Of a stretch of 64,000 nt of DNA, positions 17,723-27,019 are shown piece by piece. The stretch is from JBJGXI01 sp045635475. Lineage in GTDB: Bacteria; Bacillota; Bacilli; Bacillales; Amphibacillaceae. Both the position numbers and the translations under genes were made by a program. Numbering within the stretch: the first letter of the stretch is position 1; each line of letters starts with the position of its first letter. The stretch lies in assembly GCF_045635475.1 (NCBI RefSeq), contig NZ_JBJGXI010000007.1:1-64000 (forward strand). The letters run 5' to 3'. The notes under the pieces were generated by a model, which did no database searches, was not told where the DNA came from, and saw only the letters and a list, made by a program, of their open reading frames with translations.

Positions 17723-18838
17723 CTACAAAATATCTTTCTCACCTTTGGGTTGATTCTTTTTCCATTCTTCATAAAAATGCGAAACAATCGTTTTAATTAC
17801 TGCATAGATTGGAATAATGAACAGGAGCCCAACTAGTCCTGCAATACTTCCTGCAGCGAGGATTAGTGTAATAATCGTTAACGGGTGAATACTAAGTGCT
17901 CTACCCATTACATTTGGTGAGATAAAGGTACTTTCTATTTGTTGTGCAACAAACATGACAATGATCGCATAGAAAGCAGTCATTGGGTCTTGAGTAAGAC
18001 CAACCAATATGGCAGGTATTGCAGATAAAAACGGACCTACAAACGGAATGAAGTTCATAAAGAAACCAAAAATAGCAATTAACAATGGATACTGCAGACC
18101 AATAATGTTGTAACCGATATATAACATGGTACCAACACAAACACTTACAATTGATTGCCCTTGAATAAAGGAAGCTAGTGTGTTGTCAATATTACCCATT
18201 AACTTTCTGAAGCTTTTAGCCTTTGGTGAACTCAAAAATTTGGTGATGAATGGTACTAGCTTATCACTATCCTTAAGCATAAAAAATAGAAAAAACGGTA
18301 TTAGAACAATTGAAAGTACAAAACTCACTAATCCACCAATAAAATTAATTAAAAAGGAAGTTACATTTTCAATAGCAGATTGCATGTTCTGTAAGTAAGA
18401 TTGTAGATTGTTTGTGATATTTTCAATCGTTTGATCTAGTTGCTGTGGTATTAGACTTTGATTGTTTTCCCAAAGACTAATAACAAGATCACTTGCATTA
18501 TCGACCATGTTTGGCACACTATTTACTAAACGAGAAAATTGTTCTTGAACAATAGGTGCTATATAATTGATCACTAAGAAAATAACTCCGATAATTAAAA
18601 GAAATACAATCAAGATTCCAAGTATTCTTGGTACTTTGTATTTTTCTAGAATATTAACAACTGGTTTCGTTACATAAAATAAAAACCCTGCTCCGATAAA
18701 TGGTACAGCGATGGCTGTAAAATAACCGAAGATTGGAACGAACATAAAATCAACAATGGAAATTAGATAAATCAGTACAAAAATTAAAATAAAAGCAATT
18801 AATACCTTAAACCATTTTTGTTGGTACAACATATTCAC
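17723..18838 (-). CDS. AI-2E family transporter (YtvI/PerM-like)
   Basis: A 371-residue polytopic membrane protein of the PerM/AI-2 exporter superfamily. It has two N-terminal membrane segments, a long amphipathic region (about 70-150, containing a loop rich in Asn/Gln), then five to six further segments with the family stretch LLIAIFGFFMNFIPFVGPFL and IISPNVMGRALSIHPLTI-like FISPNVMGRALSIHPL. GAGGGTGTGAAT precedes the ATG. Family members export small molecules or act as sodium/proton-linked antiporters; AI-2 export is shown only for a few. It is monocistronic, with no terminator seen. Confidence 0.87.
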   Translation of the reverse strand: MNMLYQQKWFKVLIAFILIFVLIYLISIVDFMFVPIFGYFTAIAVPFIGAGFLFYVTKPVVNILEKYKVPRILGILIVFLLIIGVIFLVINYIAPIVQEQFSRLVNSVPNMVDNASDLVISLWENNQSLIPQQLDQTIENITNNLQSYLQNMQSAIENVTSFLINFIGGLVSFVLSIVLIPFFLFFMLKDSDKLVPFITKFLSSPKAKSFRKLMGNIDNTLASFIQGQSIVSVCVGTMLYIGYNIIGLQYPLLIAIFGFFMNFIPFVGPFLSAIPAILVGLTQDPMTAFYAIIVMFVAQQIESTFISPNVMGRALSIHPLTIITLILAAGSIAGLVGLLFIIPIYAVIKTIVSHFYEEWKKNQPKGEKDIL

Positions 18839-19093
18839 ACCCTCTATCGTATTAGTATTAGATACCTATTTCTATTTTTTGAATCAATGATATAAAACTA
18901 TGTAAAAAATTGATTATATTACTAAGAATAGCATATTTTACTACCATCTTGCCCATTAATAGATTGATATAAACGAAAAAATGGTTTTCCTTGCTATTGT
19001 GAAAATCGGATATTACAAATAAGGAATAATGAAAAAGAAGAAGGGAACGATAAGATTAACTAGTGATAAGGTGCGATATTCCCTGCTGTTTTC

Positions 19094-19121
19094 TTGACAT
19101 TTATTAGAGTAGTGATATGAT
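19094..19121 (+). promoter_or_regulatory. SigA promoter for riboswitch-terC
   Basis: TTGACA at 19094-19099 and TATGAT at 19116-19121, spacing 16 bp, about 15 bp upstream of the riboswitch core. The sequence from 18841 to 19093 shows nothing else. Confidence 0.75.
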
Positions 19122-19136
19122 TTATTCATGATTAAA

Positions 19137-19246
19137 GGGGAGTAGCTGTACAGTTAATGTCGTCATTTCGAGAGTAATCTCCGGCTTAATTGGCAACTAA
19201 AACGTTGTTAGCGAGACCTTTACCACTTAGGTAAAGGTCTCTTTTT
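19137..19246 (+). promoter_or_regulatory. yybP-ykoY manganese riboswitch with terminator
   Basis: Conserved pieces appear in order: GGGGAGTAGC (19137-19146), GTC, CGAGAG, CTCCGG, TTGGCA, and GCGAGACCTTTACC. The last pairs with GTAAAGGTCTC followed by TTTTT, the expression platform terminator. This is the yybP-ykoY class, which binds Mn2+ and prevents termination, placing the downstream TerC gene under manganese induction. Confidence 0.95.
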
Positions 19247-19294
19247 ATGGGCTTTTGTAGAGCCTAGGTGGAAGACTATTGGGAGGGAAAAGTA

Positions 19295-20089
19295 TTGGAT
19301 GCACAACTTTTTTTAGAATATGGATGGGTATTATTAGTATTAATTGCATTAGAAGGCCTTTTATCTGCGGATAATGCTTTAGTCTTAGCGATAATGGCTA
19401 AACACTTACCAGAAGATGAACAAAAAAAAGCTTTAAATATTGGTTTACTCTTAGCATTTATTTTCCGTGTTGGTTCTTTGTTTATCATTTCATTTCTATT
19501 TCATGTGTGGGAAGTACAAGCAATTGGTGCGGCATATTTAATTTTCATTGCCGTAAAACATCTATTGCCAAGTAAACACAAAGAAAAAGAGGCAAAAGGC
19601 AAAAGTTATAAAGCGACCATTGCACAAATTGCATTTGCTGACATTGCTTTTGCCATTGATTCTATTTTAGCAGCTGTTGCGCTTGTAATCGCATTACCAG
19701 ATACAACATTTGGTCATATAGGTGGGATGGATGGTGCTAAGTTTGTTGTTATCGTTTTAGCAGCAATTGCAGGACTAATCGTCATCCGATTCGCTGCTGC
19801 ATTCTTTGTGAAATTACTAAACGAGCGACCAAGTTTAGAAAAAGCTGCATTCGTAATCGTAGGTTGGGTAGGGGTAAAGCTAGTAATGAATGTACTGGCA
19901 CATGAGGATGTACACCTTATCCCACATGAATTCCCACATTCATTAATATGGAAATTAATCTTCTATGGTGTCCTAGTAGCGATTGTAGTACTTGGGTGGT
20001 TTATGTCAGGTAGGAAGCCAAACGAAGAAGAAATCGATGGAGAAGCTGAAGAACTAGTTGAAGAAAATAAAAAAGAAACCGATAAATAA
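19295..20089 (+). CDS. TerC family membrane protein (YkoY/MeeY-like)
   Basis: A 264-residue integral membrane protein with about seven segments. It carries the family motifs EGLLSADNALVLAIMAKHLP (about 16-35) and IAFADIAFAIDSILAAVAL, whose Asp/Asn residues bind Mn2+ in relatives. The TTG at 19295 is chosen because GGGAGGGAAAAG lies 8 nt upstream; a longer GTG form from 19268 has no site. The Mn riboswitch just upstream links it to manganese export or to loading of extracytoplasmic metalloenzymes, as for B. subtilis MeeY/YkoY. The C-terminus is an acidic cytosolic tail. Confidence 0.93.
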   Translation: MDAQLFLEYGWVLLVLIALEGLLSADNALVLAIMAKHLPEDEQKKALNIGLLLAFIFRVGSLFIISFLFHVWEVQAIGAAYLIFIAVKHLLPSKHKEKEAKGKSYKATIAQIAFADIAFAIDSILAAVALVIALPDTTFGHIGGMDGAKFVVIVLAAIAGLIVIRFAAAFFVKLLNERPSLEKAAFVIVGWVGVKLVMNVLAHEDVHLIPHEFPHSLIWKLIFYGVLVAIVVLGWFMSGRKPNEEEIDGEAEELVEENKKETDK

Positions 20090-20131
20090 GAAGATTTTGA
20101 AATAAAGAATAAAATAAGCACATAGCAATTG

Positions 20132-20169
20132 AAAAGCCTAAATCCTATGACAGATGATTTAGGCTTTTT
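20132..20169 (+). terminator. Terminator of terC
   Basis: AAAAGCCTAAATC pairs with GATTTAGGCTTTTT around an 11-nt loop. Confidence 0.88.
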
Positions 20170-20189
20170 AAAATAAAAAAGAATTAGGG

Positions 20190-20250
20190 GATGTCCAGCT
20201 TCAGCGCTAAGCCAACTAGCGAGACTTTCCCTCACCCTCATCATTGGACG
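20190..20250 (+). repeat. R3 fragment
   Basis: GTCCAGCTTCAGCGC, ACTAGCGAGACTTTCCCTCA and CATCATTGGACG match the first part of the R3 copy at 17163. Truncated. Confidence 0.6.
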
Positions 20251-20309
20251 AAATAATCGATACCGCATAAAATTATCCACATAGATCAAAAAAGAAAGGA
20301 TGAAAAGCG

Positions 20310-20762
20310 ATGGCTACTCATCATTTTCACTTAAAGGCAGATTGGCCAGGTGGCCGAAATAGTCAAGGCTATATAGATGCAGGGAATTTAAAGACAAAGA
20401 TCTCTATTCCACCAGAAATGGATGGACCCGGAGTCGGTTCAAACCCGGATGAAATGTTGTTAGGAGCTGCATCAACCTGCTACATTATTACACTAGCAGC
20501 GATGATTGAGAGAGCAGCAATACCGCTGCAACATATGGATTTACAATCAGTAGGAATTGTCGATGTAACAAATGGTGTGTTTACGTATCAAAAGATCATC
20601 CATAAACCGACCGTCATATTAGCAAACGGTGCTACAACAGCTCAACTAGATCATGCAAAACAGTTAGTTGAAAAAGCCGAGACAAGTTGTATGATTTCCC
20701 GTGCAATTAAAGGAAATGTTGAACTAGAATTGCAGGCAGAAGTGTATATTAATGTAACTTGA
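20310..20762 (+). CDS. OsmC family peroxiredoxin-like protein
   Basis: A 150-residue OsmC/Ohr-type protein predicted to reduce organic hydroperoxides in the cytosol. Both redox cysteines are present: Cys in GAASTCYIITLAAMIERA (about 49-66) and Cys in KAETSCMISRAIKGN near the C-terminus, the latter inside the family-typical region. Length matches the short SACOL1771/YmaD-like branch. GAAAGGATGAAAAGCG precedes the ATG. It stands 80 bp upstream of the second M29 aminopeptidase gene, with no terminator seen between, so cotranscription is possible. Confidence 0.88.
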   Translation: MATHHFHLKADWPGGRNSQGYIDAGNLKTKISIPPEMDGPGVGSNPDEMLLGAASTCYIITLAAMIERAAIPLQHMDLQSVGIVDVTNGVFTYQKIIHKPTVILANGATTAQLDHAKQLVEKAETSCMISRAIKGNVELELQAEVYINVT

Positions 20763-20842
20763 TGCGGTCATAAGCATCGTTTACATAAATTTGCCAATCA
20801 TGCTAAAATAGAAGATATGAAACTTAGGAGAGGAAGTAACTT

Positions 20843-22081
20843 ATGAATCAACAACGATTAGAAAAATACGCACAGCTCGCTGTTCAAAAAGGTGTAAATT
20901 TGCAAAAAAATCAAGGGTTAATAATAAACGCTCCAGTAGAAGCTTCGCAATTTGTTCGCATGGTAGCAAAAGAAGCGTATGCCGTAGGTGCAAAAAATGT
21001 ACATATTGAATGGAATGATGAATTGCTGACGTTTTTAAAATTCAAACATGCACCAATAGAAACGTTAGAAAACTTCCCGAAATGGCGTGCAGATGGATTA
21101 GAAGCAATGGTGAAAGATAATTATGCGATCCTCTCGGTTTATGGAGAGAATCCTGATTTACTAAAAGACATTGACGGTGAAAAAATCGCAACAGCAGGAA
21201 AAGCTGCGGGGCAGGCGTTATCAGAATATCGTAAATATATGATGAACAATAAAGTGTGCTGGTCTGTGATTGGTTATCCTACATCTGGATGGGCGAAGAA
21301 ATTATATCCGGAAATACCTACTGAACAAGCAATCGATAAGTTGTGGGAGGAAATATTCCGCACGAATCGTATTGATGAAGCAGATCCTGTTGACGCATGG
21401 AATAAGCACAACAATGTTTTGCTTCAGGCAAAGAAATACTTAACAAACAAGCAATATAAATCATTAGTATATAAAGCAGAAGGAACGGATTTAACGATCG
21501 ATTTACCTGAGAATCATATTTGGCACGGCGGATCAGAGTTTTCGGAATCAGGAACAGAATTTAATCCGAACATGCCGACAGAGGAAGTATTTACGATGCC
21601 GCACAAATATGGTGTCAATGGTATAGTGGCAAGCACGAAACCACTTAGCTATGGAGGAAATATCATTGATAATTTCAACTTAACATTCAAAGATGGTAAG
21701 GTTGTTGAATTTTCTGCTGAAACAGGCGAAAAAGCACTCGGACATTTGCTTGACATGGATGAGGATGGGGCTAGACGATTGGGAGAGGTAGCACTCGTTC
21801 CACACGAATCACCAATCTCTCAATCAGGTATTATCTTCTTCAATACACTATTTGACGAAAACGCATCTTGTCACCTGGCACTTGGAAAAGCTTACCCGAC
21901 AAATATTGAAAACGGGCCGGAAATGACCGATGAAGAAATGGACCAACATGGTGTAAATGAGAGCTTGGTTCATGAAGATTTCATGATTGGTTCAAGTGAA
22001 TTGAATATTGATGGTATTACTAAGGATGGAAAAACAGAAGCCATTTTCCGTAATGGTACATGGGCAATTTCATTCGACTAA
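20843..22081 (+). CDS. M29 family aminopeptidase (AmpS-like), copy 2
   Basis: A 412-residue paralogue of the enzyme at 3210-4454, alike from start to end: both begin QxLEKYAxLAxxxGVNLQK and share LVPHESPISQSG, DENASCHLALGKAYP-type and MDQHGVNESLVHEDFMIGS blocks that hold the metal ligands. Divergence is spread throughout, so the duplication is old rather than recent. AGGAGAGGAAGTAACTT precedes the ATG. Its role is cytosolic peptide trimming; why two copies are kept is unknown. Confidence 0.93.
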   Translation: MNQQRLEKYAQLAVQKGVNLQKNQGLIINAPVEASQFVRMVAKEAYAVGAKNVHIEWNDELLTFLKFKHAPIETLENFPKWRADGLEAMVKDNYAILSVYGENPDLLKDIDGEKIATAGKAAGQALSEYRKYMMNNKVCWSVIGYPTSGWAKKLYPEIPTEQAIDKLWEEIFRTNRIDEADPVDAWNKHNNVLLQAKKYLTNKQYKSLVYKAEGTDLTIDLPENHIWHGGSEFSESGTEFNPNMPTEEVFTMPHKYGVNGIVASTKPLSYGGNIIDNFNLTFKDGKVVEFSAETGEKALGHLLDMDEDGARRLGEVALVPHESPISQSGIIFFNTLFDENASCHLALGKAYPTNIENGPEMTDEEMDQHGVNESLVHEDFMIGSSELNIDGITKDGKTEAIFRNGTWAISFD

Positions 22082-22088
22082 ATGACTT

Positions 22089-23915
22089 CTATTTGGTCTT
22101 AATATTTGCGATGAAATCCTTGATTAAATGCAAATCCTGGCTGTCTTTTCGATGATAATAATCAGCGAATGGGCAGCCTTTTTCTAATACACGATCAACA
22201 ACATTAGCTATTGTGAATTGTGAAGCCGTCAATCCTTGTTGCACTTCATCCCAGAACAGTGGGGTGGAAACCGTTGCATTTGGATTGATTCTTGGCGAGT
22301 AAGGCGCGATTAATGTTTTGTCTTTTCCGTGTTGTACATAATCAATATATAGACGATTCCCTCGGTTCTTCTTCATCCGTTCGGTAGTAAAGTGGTCGGG
22401 ATATTGCTCAACCAATAATTGGGCTAACCCATTTGTTAATGCTGCAGTGTCCTCGTAACTCAAGCTTTTGTCAGGAATCGGGACATAGATTTGTAGTCCT
22501 TTATTTCCAGATGTTTTTACATAAGAGATAAGTTGCAGTTTATCGAGTAGTTGTTTTAGCAATTGAGCAGCAAATATAGCCAATTCAAATGCCTCGATGT
22601 TTGGTGGGTCCAAGTCAAAGGCGATTTCTACCGGATAATCTTTTCCCATATGTTGAAACGGTACATGATATTCAAGCGCACCGTGATTACCAAACCAAAT
22701 CAGAGCTTCCACATGATCGCAGCGCAATAAAGTCTCTTTGCCAGATTCTATTCCAGCAACATAATCTGGGGCATAATCTGGGAGGTGTTTTTGAAAAAAA
22801 GATTCACCATGAATGCCGTCCGGACAACGAATAATCGTAAGTGCTTTGTTTTTTAAAAAAGGCAGCATAAACGGGGTAATATTTCGTAAATAGACGAGTA
22901 AATCACCTTTCGATCGATTTGTCTCATCATAGAAGATTTTATTTCGTTTAGATATATCATTTTGCTTTGGAAACATCGCTAAATCCCATTGTAATTGATC
23001 TATAGTGCAATCCTCAGGGTGTAAGTCTAGTCGAAATTGGTTAAACTCTGGTTCGCGTAGCTCCCCGTCACCTGCATCTAAGCAGTTGATTGCAACACAT
23101 ATGCCTGGTGGTAATTCGATTACATTGCCGCGTTTTTGACCTTGTGTGTCGATTAGATTTTTCAATGTATCAAGCTCTTCACCTTCTAATCCGTGTTTGA
23201 ACTTTCCTATAAGCACGGCTGTAGCTTGTTGATAAACACTAACGTCAAAATACCCATTATTCTGATCAAAACTTGTAATAAAGGCGTGAATTGTTCGCCA
23301 ATTTTTTATTTTAAACCAATCACTGTGTGCTTTCCCGTCCACATAACGACTTTTCAATCGTTTCGCTACGACACCTTCCCCTTTGTAGGTTATCAACTGC
23401 TCCCAAAGTGATTCTTGATTATCGGAATATGAAACTAACCCGAGCCGGTCATGCCATGAAATCGTAGTAACACCAAGACTTGCAAAAACATCGTACAGCT
23501 TTTGCTTTCGTAAATGTAATGGTTGTGTTTGCACAGATTTTCCTGCTTGAAGAAGAAGGTCAAAGACAAGAAAATGAGCCGGTCGGACGCTTGCTGCTTG
23601 TTTGATTTTTTCGTTTGCTTTAAAGCGGCCACGCTGTTGCAGTAATGGAAAATTACTTTGTAGCAGTGTGTTAAGAATAACCACTTCACCATCTAATTGA
23701 AGTGGTAGTAAATCTTCCATGAGTGCTTGTTTTTCAAGACAATAGTCAATGATTTCAGGAAAATTATTTGATAAATCCTTCCCGTTTCGGCTGACAAGCG
23801 AAATGCTATTTTGATCCCAAGAGAGGATCGCTCGGAAGCCATCATATTTCACTTCATAAATCCATGAATCGTCACTCGGAATCTTAACGCTTGCAATTGG
23901 CTTCATTATATCCAT
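22089..23915 (-). CDS. ligD: ATP-dependent DNA ligase LigD (ligase + polymerase domains)
   Basis: A 608-residue non-homologous end-joining enzyme. The N-terminal ligase domain has the adenylation motif EVKYDGFRAIL (Lys about residue 22) and later KGEGVVAKR. The C-terminal half is the LigD polymerase/primase (POL) domain with FDLDPPNIEAF (catalytic Asp-x-Asp) and YVKTSGNKGLQIYVPI. No 3'-phosphoesterase domain is present, as in B. subtilis LigD of similar length. The ATG at 23915 has GGAGG 8 nt upstream; a GTG at 23924 overlaps that site. It is divergent from ku with 97 bp between, consistent with joint control. It converges on the aminopeptidase gene with 7 bp between stops. Confidence 0.95.
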   Translation of the reverse strand: MDIMKPIASVKIPSDDSWIYEVKYDGFRAILSWDQNSISLVSRNGKDLSNNFPEIIDYCLEKQALMEDLLPLQLDGEVVILNTLLQSNFPLLQQRGRFKANEKIKQAASVRPAHFLVFDLLLQAGKSVQTQPLHLRKQKLYDVFASLGVTTISWHDRLGLVSYSDNQESLWEQLITYKGEGVVAKRLKSRYVDGKAHSDWFKIKNWRTIHAFITSFDQNNGYFDVSVYQQATAVLIGKFKHGLEGEELDTLKNLIDTQGQKRGNVIELPPGICVAINCLDAGDGELREPEFNQFRLDLHPEDCTIDQLQWDLAMFPKQNDISKRNKIFYDETNRSKGDLLVYLRNITPFMLPFLKNKALTIIRCPDGIHGESFFQKHLPDYAPDYVAGIESGKETLLRCDHVEALIWFGNHGALEYHVPFQHMGKDYPVEIAFDLDPPNIEAFELAIFAAQLLKQLLDKLQLISYVKTSGNKGLQIYVPIPDKSLSYEDTAALTNGLAQLLVEQYPDHFTTERMKKNRGNRLYIDYVQHGKDKTLIAPYSPRINPNATVSTPLFWDEVQQGLTASQFTIANVVDRVLEKGCPFADYYHRKDSQDLHLIKDFIANIKTK

Positions 23916-24012
23916 GACGCACACCTCCCACTTTTAGTTTGGCTAGTAGTCATTGTCTTAAACATAAAAAGCGCTTGATTTGGCAGACTAAACACAAAAA
24001 GGAGGCGTTAGG

Positions 24013-24921
24013 ATGCACACAATGTGGAAAGGCACGATTAGTTTTGGACTCGTTAACATACCGGTGAAGCTACACGCAGCCACTGAAAATAAAGACGTGA
24101 AGCTTCGGCAGCTTCATAAAAAATGCCAGTCACCAATAAAATACGAAAAGATTTGTCCTGTATGTGAAGAAGAAATAGGGAATGATGATATTGTAAAAGC
24201 ATTTGAATATGCCAAAAATAAATTTGTCATGCTAACTGATGAAGAGTTAGAAGAGATAAGAGAAGAAAATACCGATAAAGCTGTTGAGATTGTTGATTTC
24301 GTTCAATTACAAGAAATTGACCCAATCTATTTTGAGAAAAGCTACTATTTATCACCGAGTGAAGGTGGAGGCAAAGCTTATTCATTATTAAGAGCAGCGC
24401 TAAAGGATACAGGAAAAATCGGTGTTGCGAAAATGGTGATCCGCTCAAAAGAACAATTAGCAGTTATTCGAGTATATGAAAACACGCTAGTCGTTGAAAC
24501 GATACATTATCCAGACGAGGTTAGAAATGTGCAAGACGTTCCTAATATTCCAGAAGCAGCCAATATTGTAGAAAAGGAATTAGAAACCGCTAAAATGCTA
24601 ATCGAGCAATTAACAGCAGAATTTAATCCAGAAAAATATCAAGATGAATACCGGACGGCACTATTAGAATTGATTGAAGAAAAGAAAAATAACGACGAGA
24701 CAGCGACAGCAAGTGAAAAGCCACGACCTAACAATGTCACTAACTTAATGGAAGCATTAGAAGCCTCTTTAAAACGAGCGGAAACAGCAAAACCAGCAAA
24801 ACCAGCGGCTAAGAAAAAGACGACTGCACCTGCACCTGCGAAAAAAACAACGACAACTAACAAGAAAACAACAGCCCCCAAAAAGGCAACACCACAGAAG
24901 AAAACGAAGAAAAATGCTTAA
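24013..24921 (+). CDS. ku: Ku protein, non-homologous end joining
   Basis: A 302-residue bacterial Ku homologue that binds broken DNA ends and recruits LigD. The core begins MWKGTISFGLVNIPVKLH and includes YEKICPVCEEEI and LSPSEGGGKAYSLLR. The last 55 residues (from about 248) are a Lys/Ala/Pro/Thr-rich basic tail that binds DNA in relatives and is longer than in B. subtilis Ku. AAAAAGGAGGCGTTAGG precedes the ATG. It is divergently arranged with ligD. The pair repairs double-strand breaks, for example in germinating spores. Confidence 0.95.
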   Translation: MHTMWKGTISFGLVNIPVKLHAATENKDVKLRQLHKKCQSPIKYEKICPVCEEEIGNDDIVKAFEYAKNKFVMLTDEELEEIREENTDKAVEIVDFVQLQEIDPIYFEKSYYLSPSEGGGKAYSLLRAALKDTGKIGVAKMVIRSKEQLAVIRVYENTLVVETIHYPDEVRNVQDVPNIPEAANIVEKELETAKMLIEQLTAEFNPEKYQDEYRTALLELIEEKKNNDETATASEKPRPNNVTNLMEALEASLKRAETAKPAKPAAKKKTTAPAPAKKTTTTNKKTTAPKKATPQKKTKKNA

Positions 24922-24934
24922 TAGAACTAGCGTA

Positions 24935-24963
24935 ATCCTGCCCTCAAGAAGGCAGGATTTTTA
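24935..24963 (+). terminator. Terminator of ku
   Basis: AATCCTGCC pairs with GGCAGGATT, followed by TTTATT. Confidence 0.85.
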
Positions 24964-25035
24964 TTGGTTTTGGTTGTCTTTTAAAAGGTTGTTAATGCGT
25001 AAAATAGCTAAACTCCGTCGTAGTCTTAAACAGAC

Positions 25036-25156
25036 GCTGTGGAAAAATACGTCCATTCCGCGGGGAACGCTCTACTCCTCCTCGATCGCAAAGAGCGCTC
25101 TCTGCGGGGTCTTCAGACTGTTCCTTTCCCACTGGAGTGGCGTATTTTTCCACAGC
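25036..25156. repeat. R1-type hairpin element with distinct arms
   Basis: The arm GCTGTGGAAAAATACG (25036-25051) is perfectly repeated in inverse at 25141-25156. The interior carries TTCCGCGGGG near the left arm and CTGCGGGGTCTTC further right, resembling the R1 core, but the arm sequence differs completely from the R1 copies at 40292 and 48542. The interior has AAGAGCGCTCT, a further palindrome. Confidence 0.75.
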
Positions 25157-25438
25157 TTAGGGTAGTTTTCTGTTACACACCTTTTATGAAGTGTAGGGAC
25201 GGAGCGGTGCACATCTAAGATCGTGAGCACCTAACTACTACGACGGATATCACTTCATGTATAAACAACAAACTTTTCAATATGCCCTGTTTTAACAAAA
25301 ACAGGCGAGAATTCCTCTTCAAAATCTTAGATTTAGTGGAGGATGAATCGCCTCTTTTTTCAGAAAAAACAGAACAAACGTTCGACCACGGTTTGGGTTT
25401 GTGGTAAAATGAATGTATCAATGGAAGGGGGTAAATCT

Positions 25439-26569
25439 ATGGTGCTCATGAATTACAAATATGCCATTTATCCAACAAATACACAAACAGATAAGTTGCA
25501 GCACTGGATCAATATTTGTCGCATGCAGTACAATTCTGCCCTTCTGGATAAGAAACGTATTTATAAAAAAGAAAAACGTACGTACAAGCGAATGGACATG
25601 CAAAAACAACAAACGATGGATAAGAAATCGATTCCTATGTTAAAAGAACTCCCTTCACAACCACTTCAAGAAGTATTTTTTCGTCTAGAAAAAGCATTTG
25701 AAAATTTCTTCCGGAAACGCGCAAAATACCCAAAACTCAAAAAATATAAAGAATTTCGCAGTCTCACTTTTACACAATTTGGAATTGGAAAGCAATATTA
25801 CAAAAAGATTAATACTTATAAAACCGTACGCAGAGCTGCATCTTTTACCAATGATGGCAAACTCCTAATCTCTAAACTGGGTGCAGTCGATATCGTGATG
25901 CATCGCCCTCTAATTGGGAAGATTAAGCAAGTAATCATCAAAAAACAAAGTTTAGTGTTGAAAAACAAGTACAAACCCATCCACCGATGATTGCGAATAC
26001 AATTGGTATTGATTTAGGCATCCAATGCTTTGCTTTTCTTTCCGATGGCAGGAAGATTGAGCCACCCAAGTACCTTCTGCAAGCAGAAAAGAAACTACAG
26101 AAGGAACAACGTCGATTATCCCGCAGACAAAAGGGTACCGGGAATTGGGAAAAGCAAGTCGAAAAAGTACAAAAAATCCACACAAAAGTAGCCAACCAAC
26201 GACGAGATTTTCTCCATAAACAGAGCTATCGGATTGCGGAAGCTTACACAGTTGCAGTGGTGGAAGACTTAAACATACGGAATATGGTCAAAAATCGTCG
26301 AATCGCGAAACAAATCTATGATGCTGGTTGGGGTATGTTCCGAGATATGCTAGTCTATAAACTGGAGCATCGTGGGCGGACTTTTATAAAAGTAAAGCCA
26401 CATTACACCAGTGTGGAATGTTCGGACCTGCGGTAACCATGTAAAGAAATCGCTGTCTGTCCGTACACATATATGCCCGCAATGTGGTCTGGTGATGGAT
26501 CGAGATGAAAATGCAGCCCGAAATATTCTACACCGAGGATTAGAAAAGGTACAAGCAATTGTATCCTAA
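25439..26569 (+). pseudogene. TnpB (IS605 OrfB) RNA-guided nuclease, frameshifted
   Basis: Reading starts at ATG 25439 after GAAGGGGGTAAATCT. Segment 1 has MNYKYAIYPTNTQTDKLQHW, the family N-terminus. It is lost near 25960, where the frame changes to one reading FSVEKQVQTHPP and the RuvC start NTIGIDLGIQCFAFLSDG. The usual residues between appear shortened, suggesting a small deletion. A second break near 26425 (one extra G) separates TSVECS from TCGNHVKKSL, then ICPQCG and DRDENAARNIL. All three RuvC acidic residues (Asp in GIDLG, Glu in VAVVEDLNI, Asp in DRDENAA) and the zinc-ribbon cysteines are still encoded, but in three frames, so no full-length protein is expected. Confidence 0.85.
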
Positions 26570-26745
26570 TCTACAATTCCCTATGCACTGTAGGTCGAGG
26601 TCACGACCGAACAGTATAATCTACGCCTGTGGAGATAGTGTAAGACCTTCCTCGAGAGAGAAAGGCAAGGATCGCAGAAGCAGGAAAAGTTCTTTCGATG
26701 TTATGAAAGATGCTCCATCAAAATCTTAGATTTAGGTGGAGAGTG
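26570..26745 (+). ncRNA. Possible omega (reRNA) guide RNA region at the right end
   Basis: In tnpB elements the 3' end of the gene and the right end encode the guide RNA. Here the G+C-richer, hairpin-prone stretch after the stop (GGTCGAGGTCACGACCGAAC and CTTCCTCGAGAGAGAAAGGC) ends in CTCCA...TGGAG around AAATCTTAGATTT. This matches the expected place but was assigned by position, not by a covariance model. From 26760 to 26939 I see only A+T-rich sequence. Confidence 0.35.
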
Positions 26746-26939
26746 TTCACATGTTGTATAAATCTTAATATTTAAATAATACGGCATATTCTATATTAAG
26801 CGCGTTTTACTGATAGATAAAGTAATTACTATTAGAGAATTGTGTGCAAAAAATTTTAGAAAAAAGGTTTAGAGGTGTATTGTATTGGGTATAAAAAATA
26901 TGTTATTTGAATGGGATATCCTAAGTAGTCTTTAAAATG

Positions 26940-26991
26940 TTGCATAGAAAAGTTAATAAATGTAGAATATATATAATGAAAGCGTTTTCTG
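26940..26991 (+). promoter_or_regulatory. SigA promoter with cre-like site
   Basis: TTGCAT (26940-26945) and TAGAAT (26963-26968) are 17 bp apart. ATGAAAGCGTTTTCTG at 26976-26991 fits 15 of 16 positions of the CcpA cre consensus and lies at the likely transcription start, a position that represses. It serves the 47-residue gene at 27020. Confidence 0.55.
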
Positions 26992-27019
26992 TGTGGTGAA
27001 GGGGGAGGATTTTAATTAT

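Larger units (their letters stand above)
25199..26760 (+). mobile_element. IS200/IS605-type element (tnpB only), decayed; ends approximate
   Basis: A tnpB-like gene remnant flanked by structured sequence. TCAAAATCTTAGATTTAGTG at 25319 on the left and TCAAAATCTTAGATTTAGGT at 26718 on the right are near-identical small palindromes. No tnpA is present, as in tnpB-only IS1341-type elements. Exact ends cannot be set from sequence alone because these elements make no target duplication. Confidence 0.65.
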
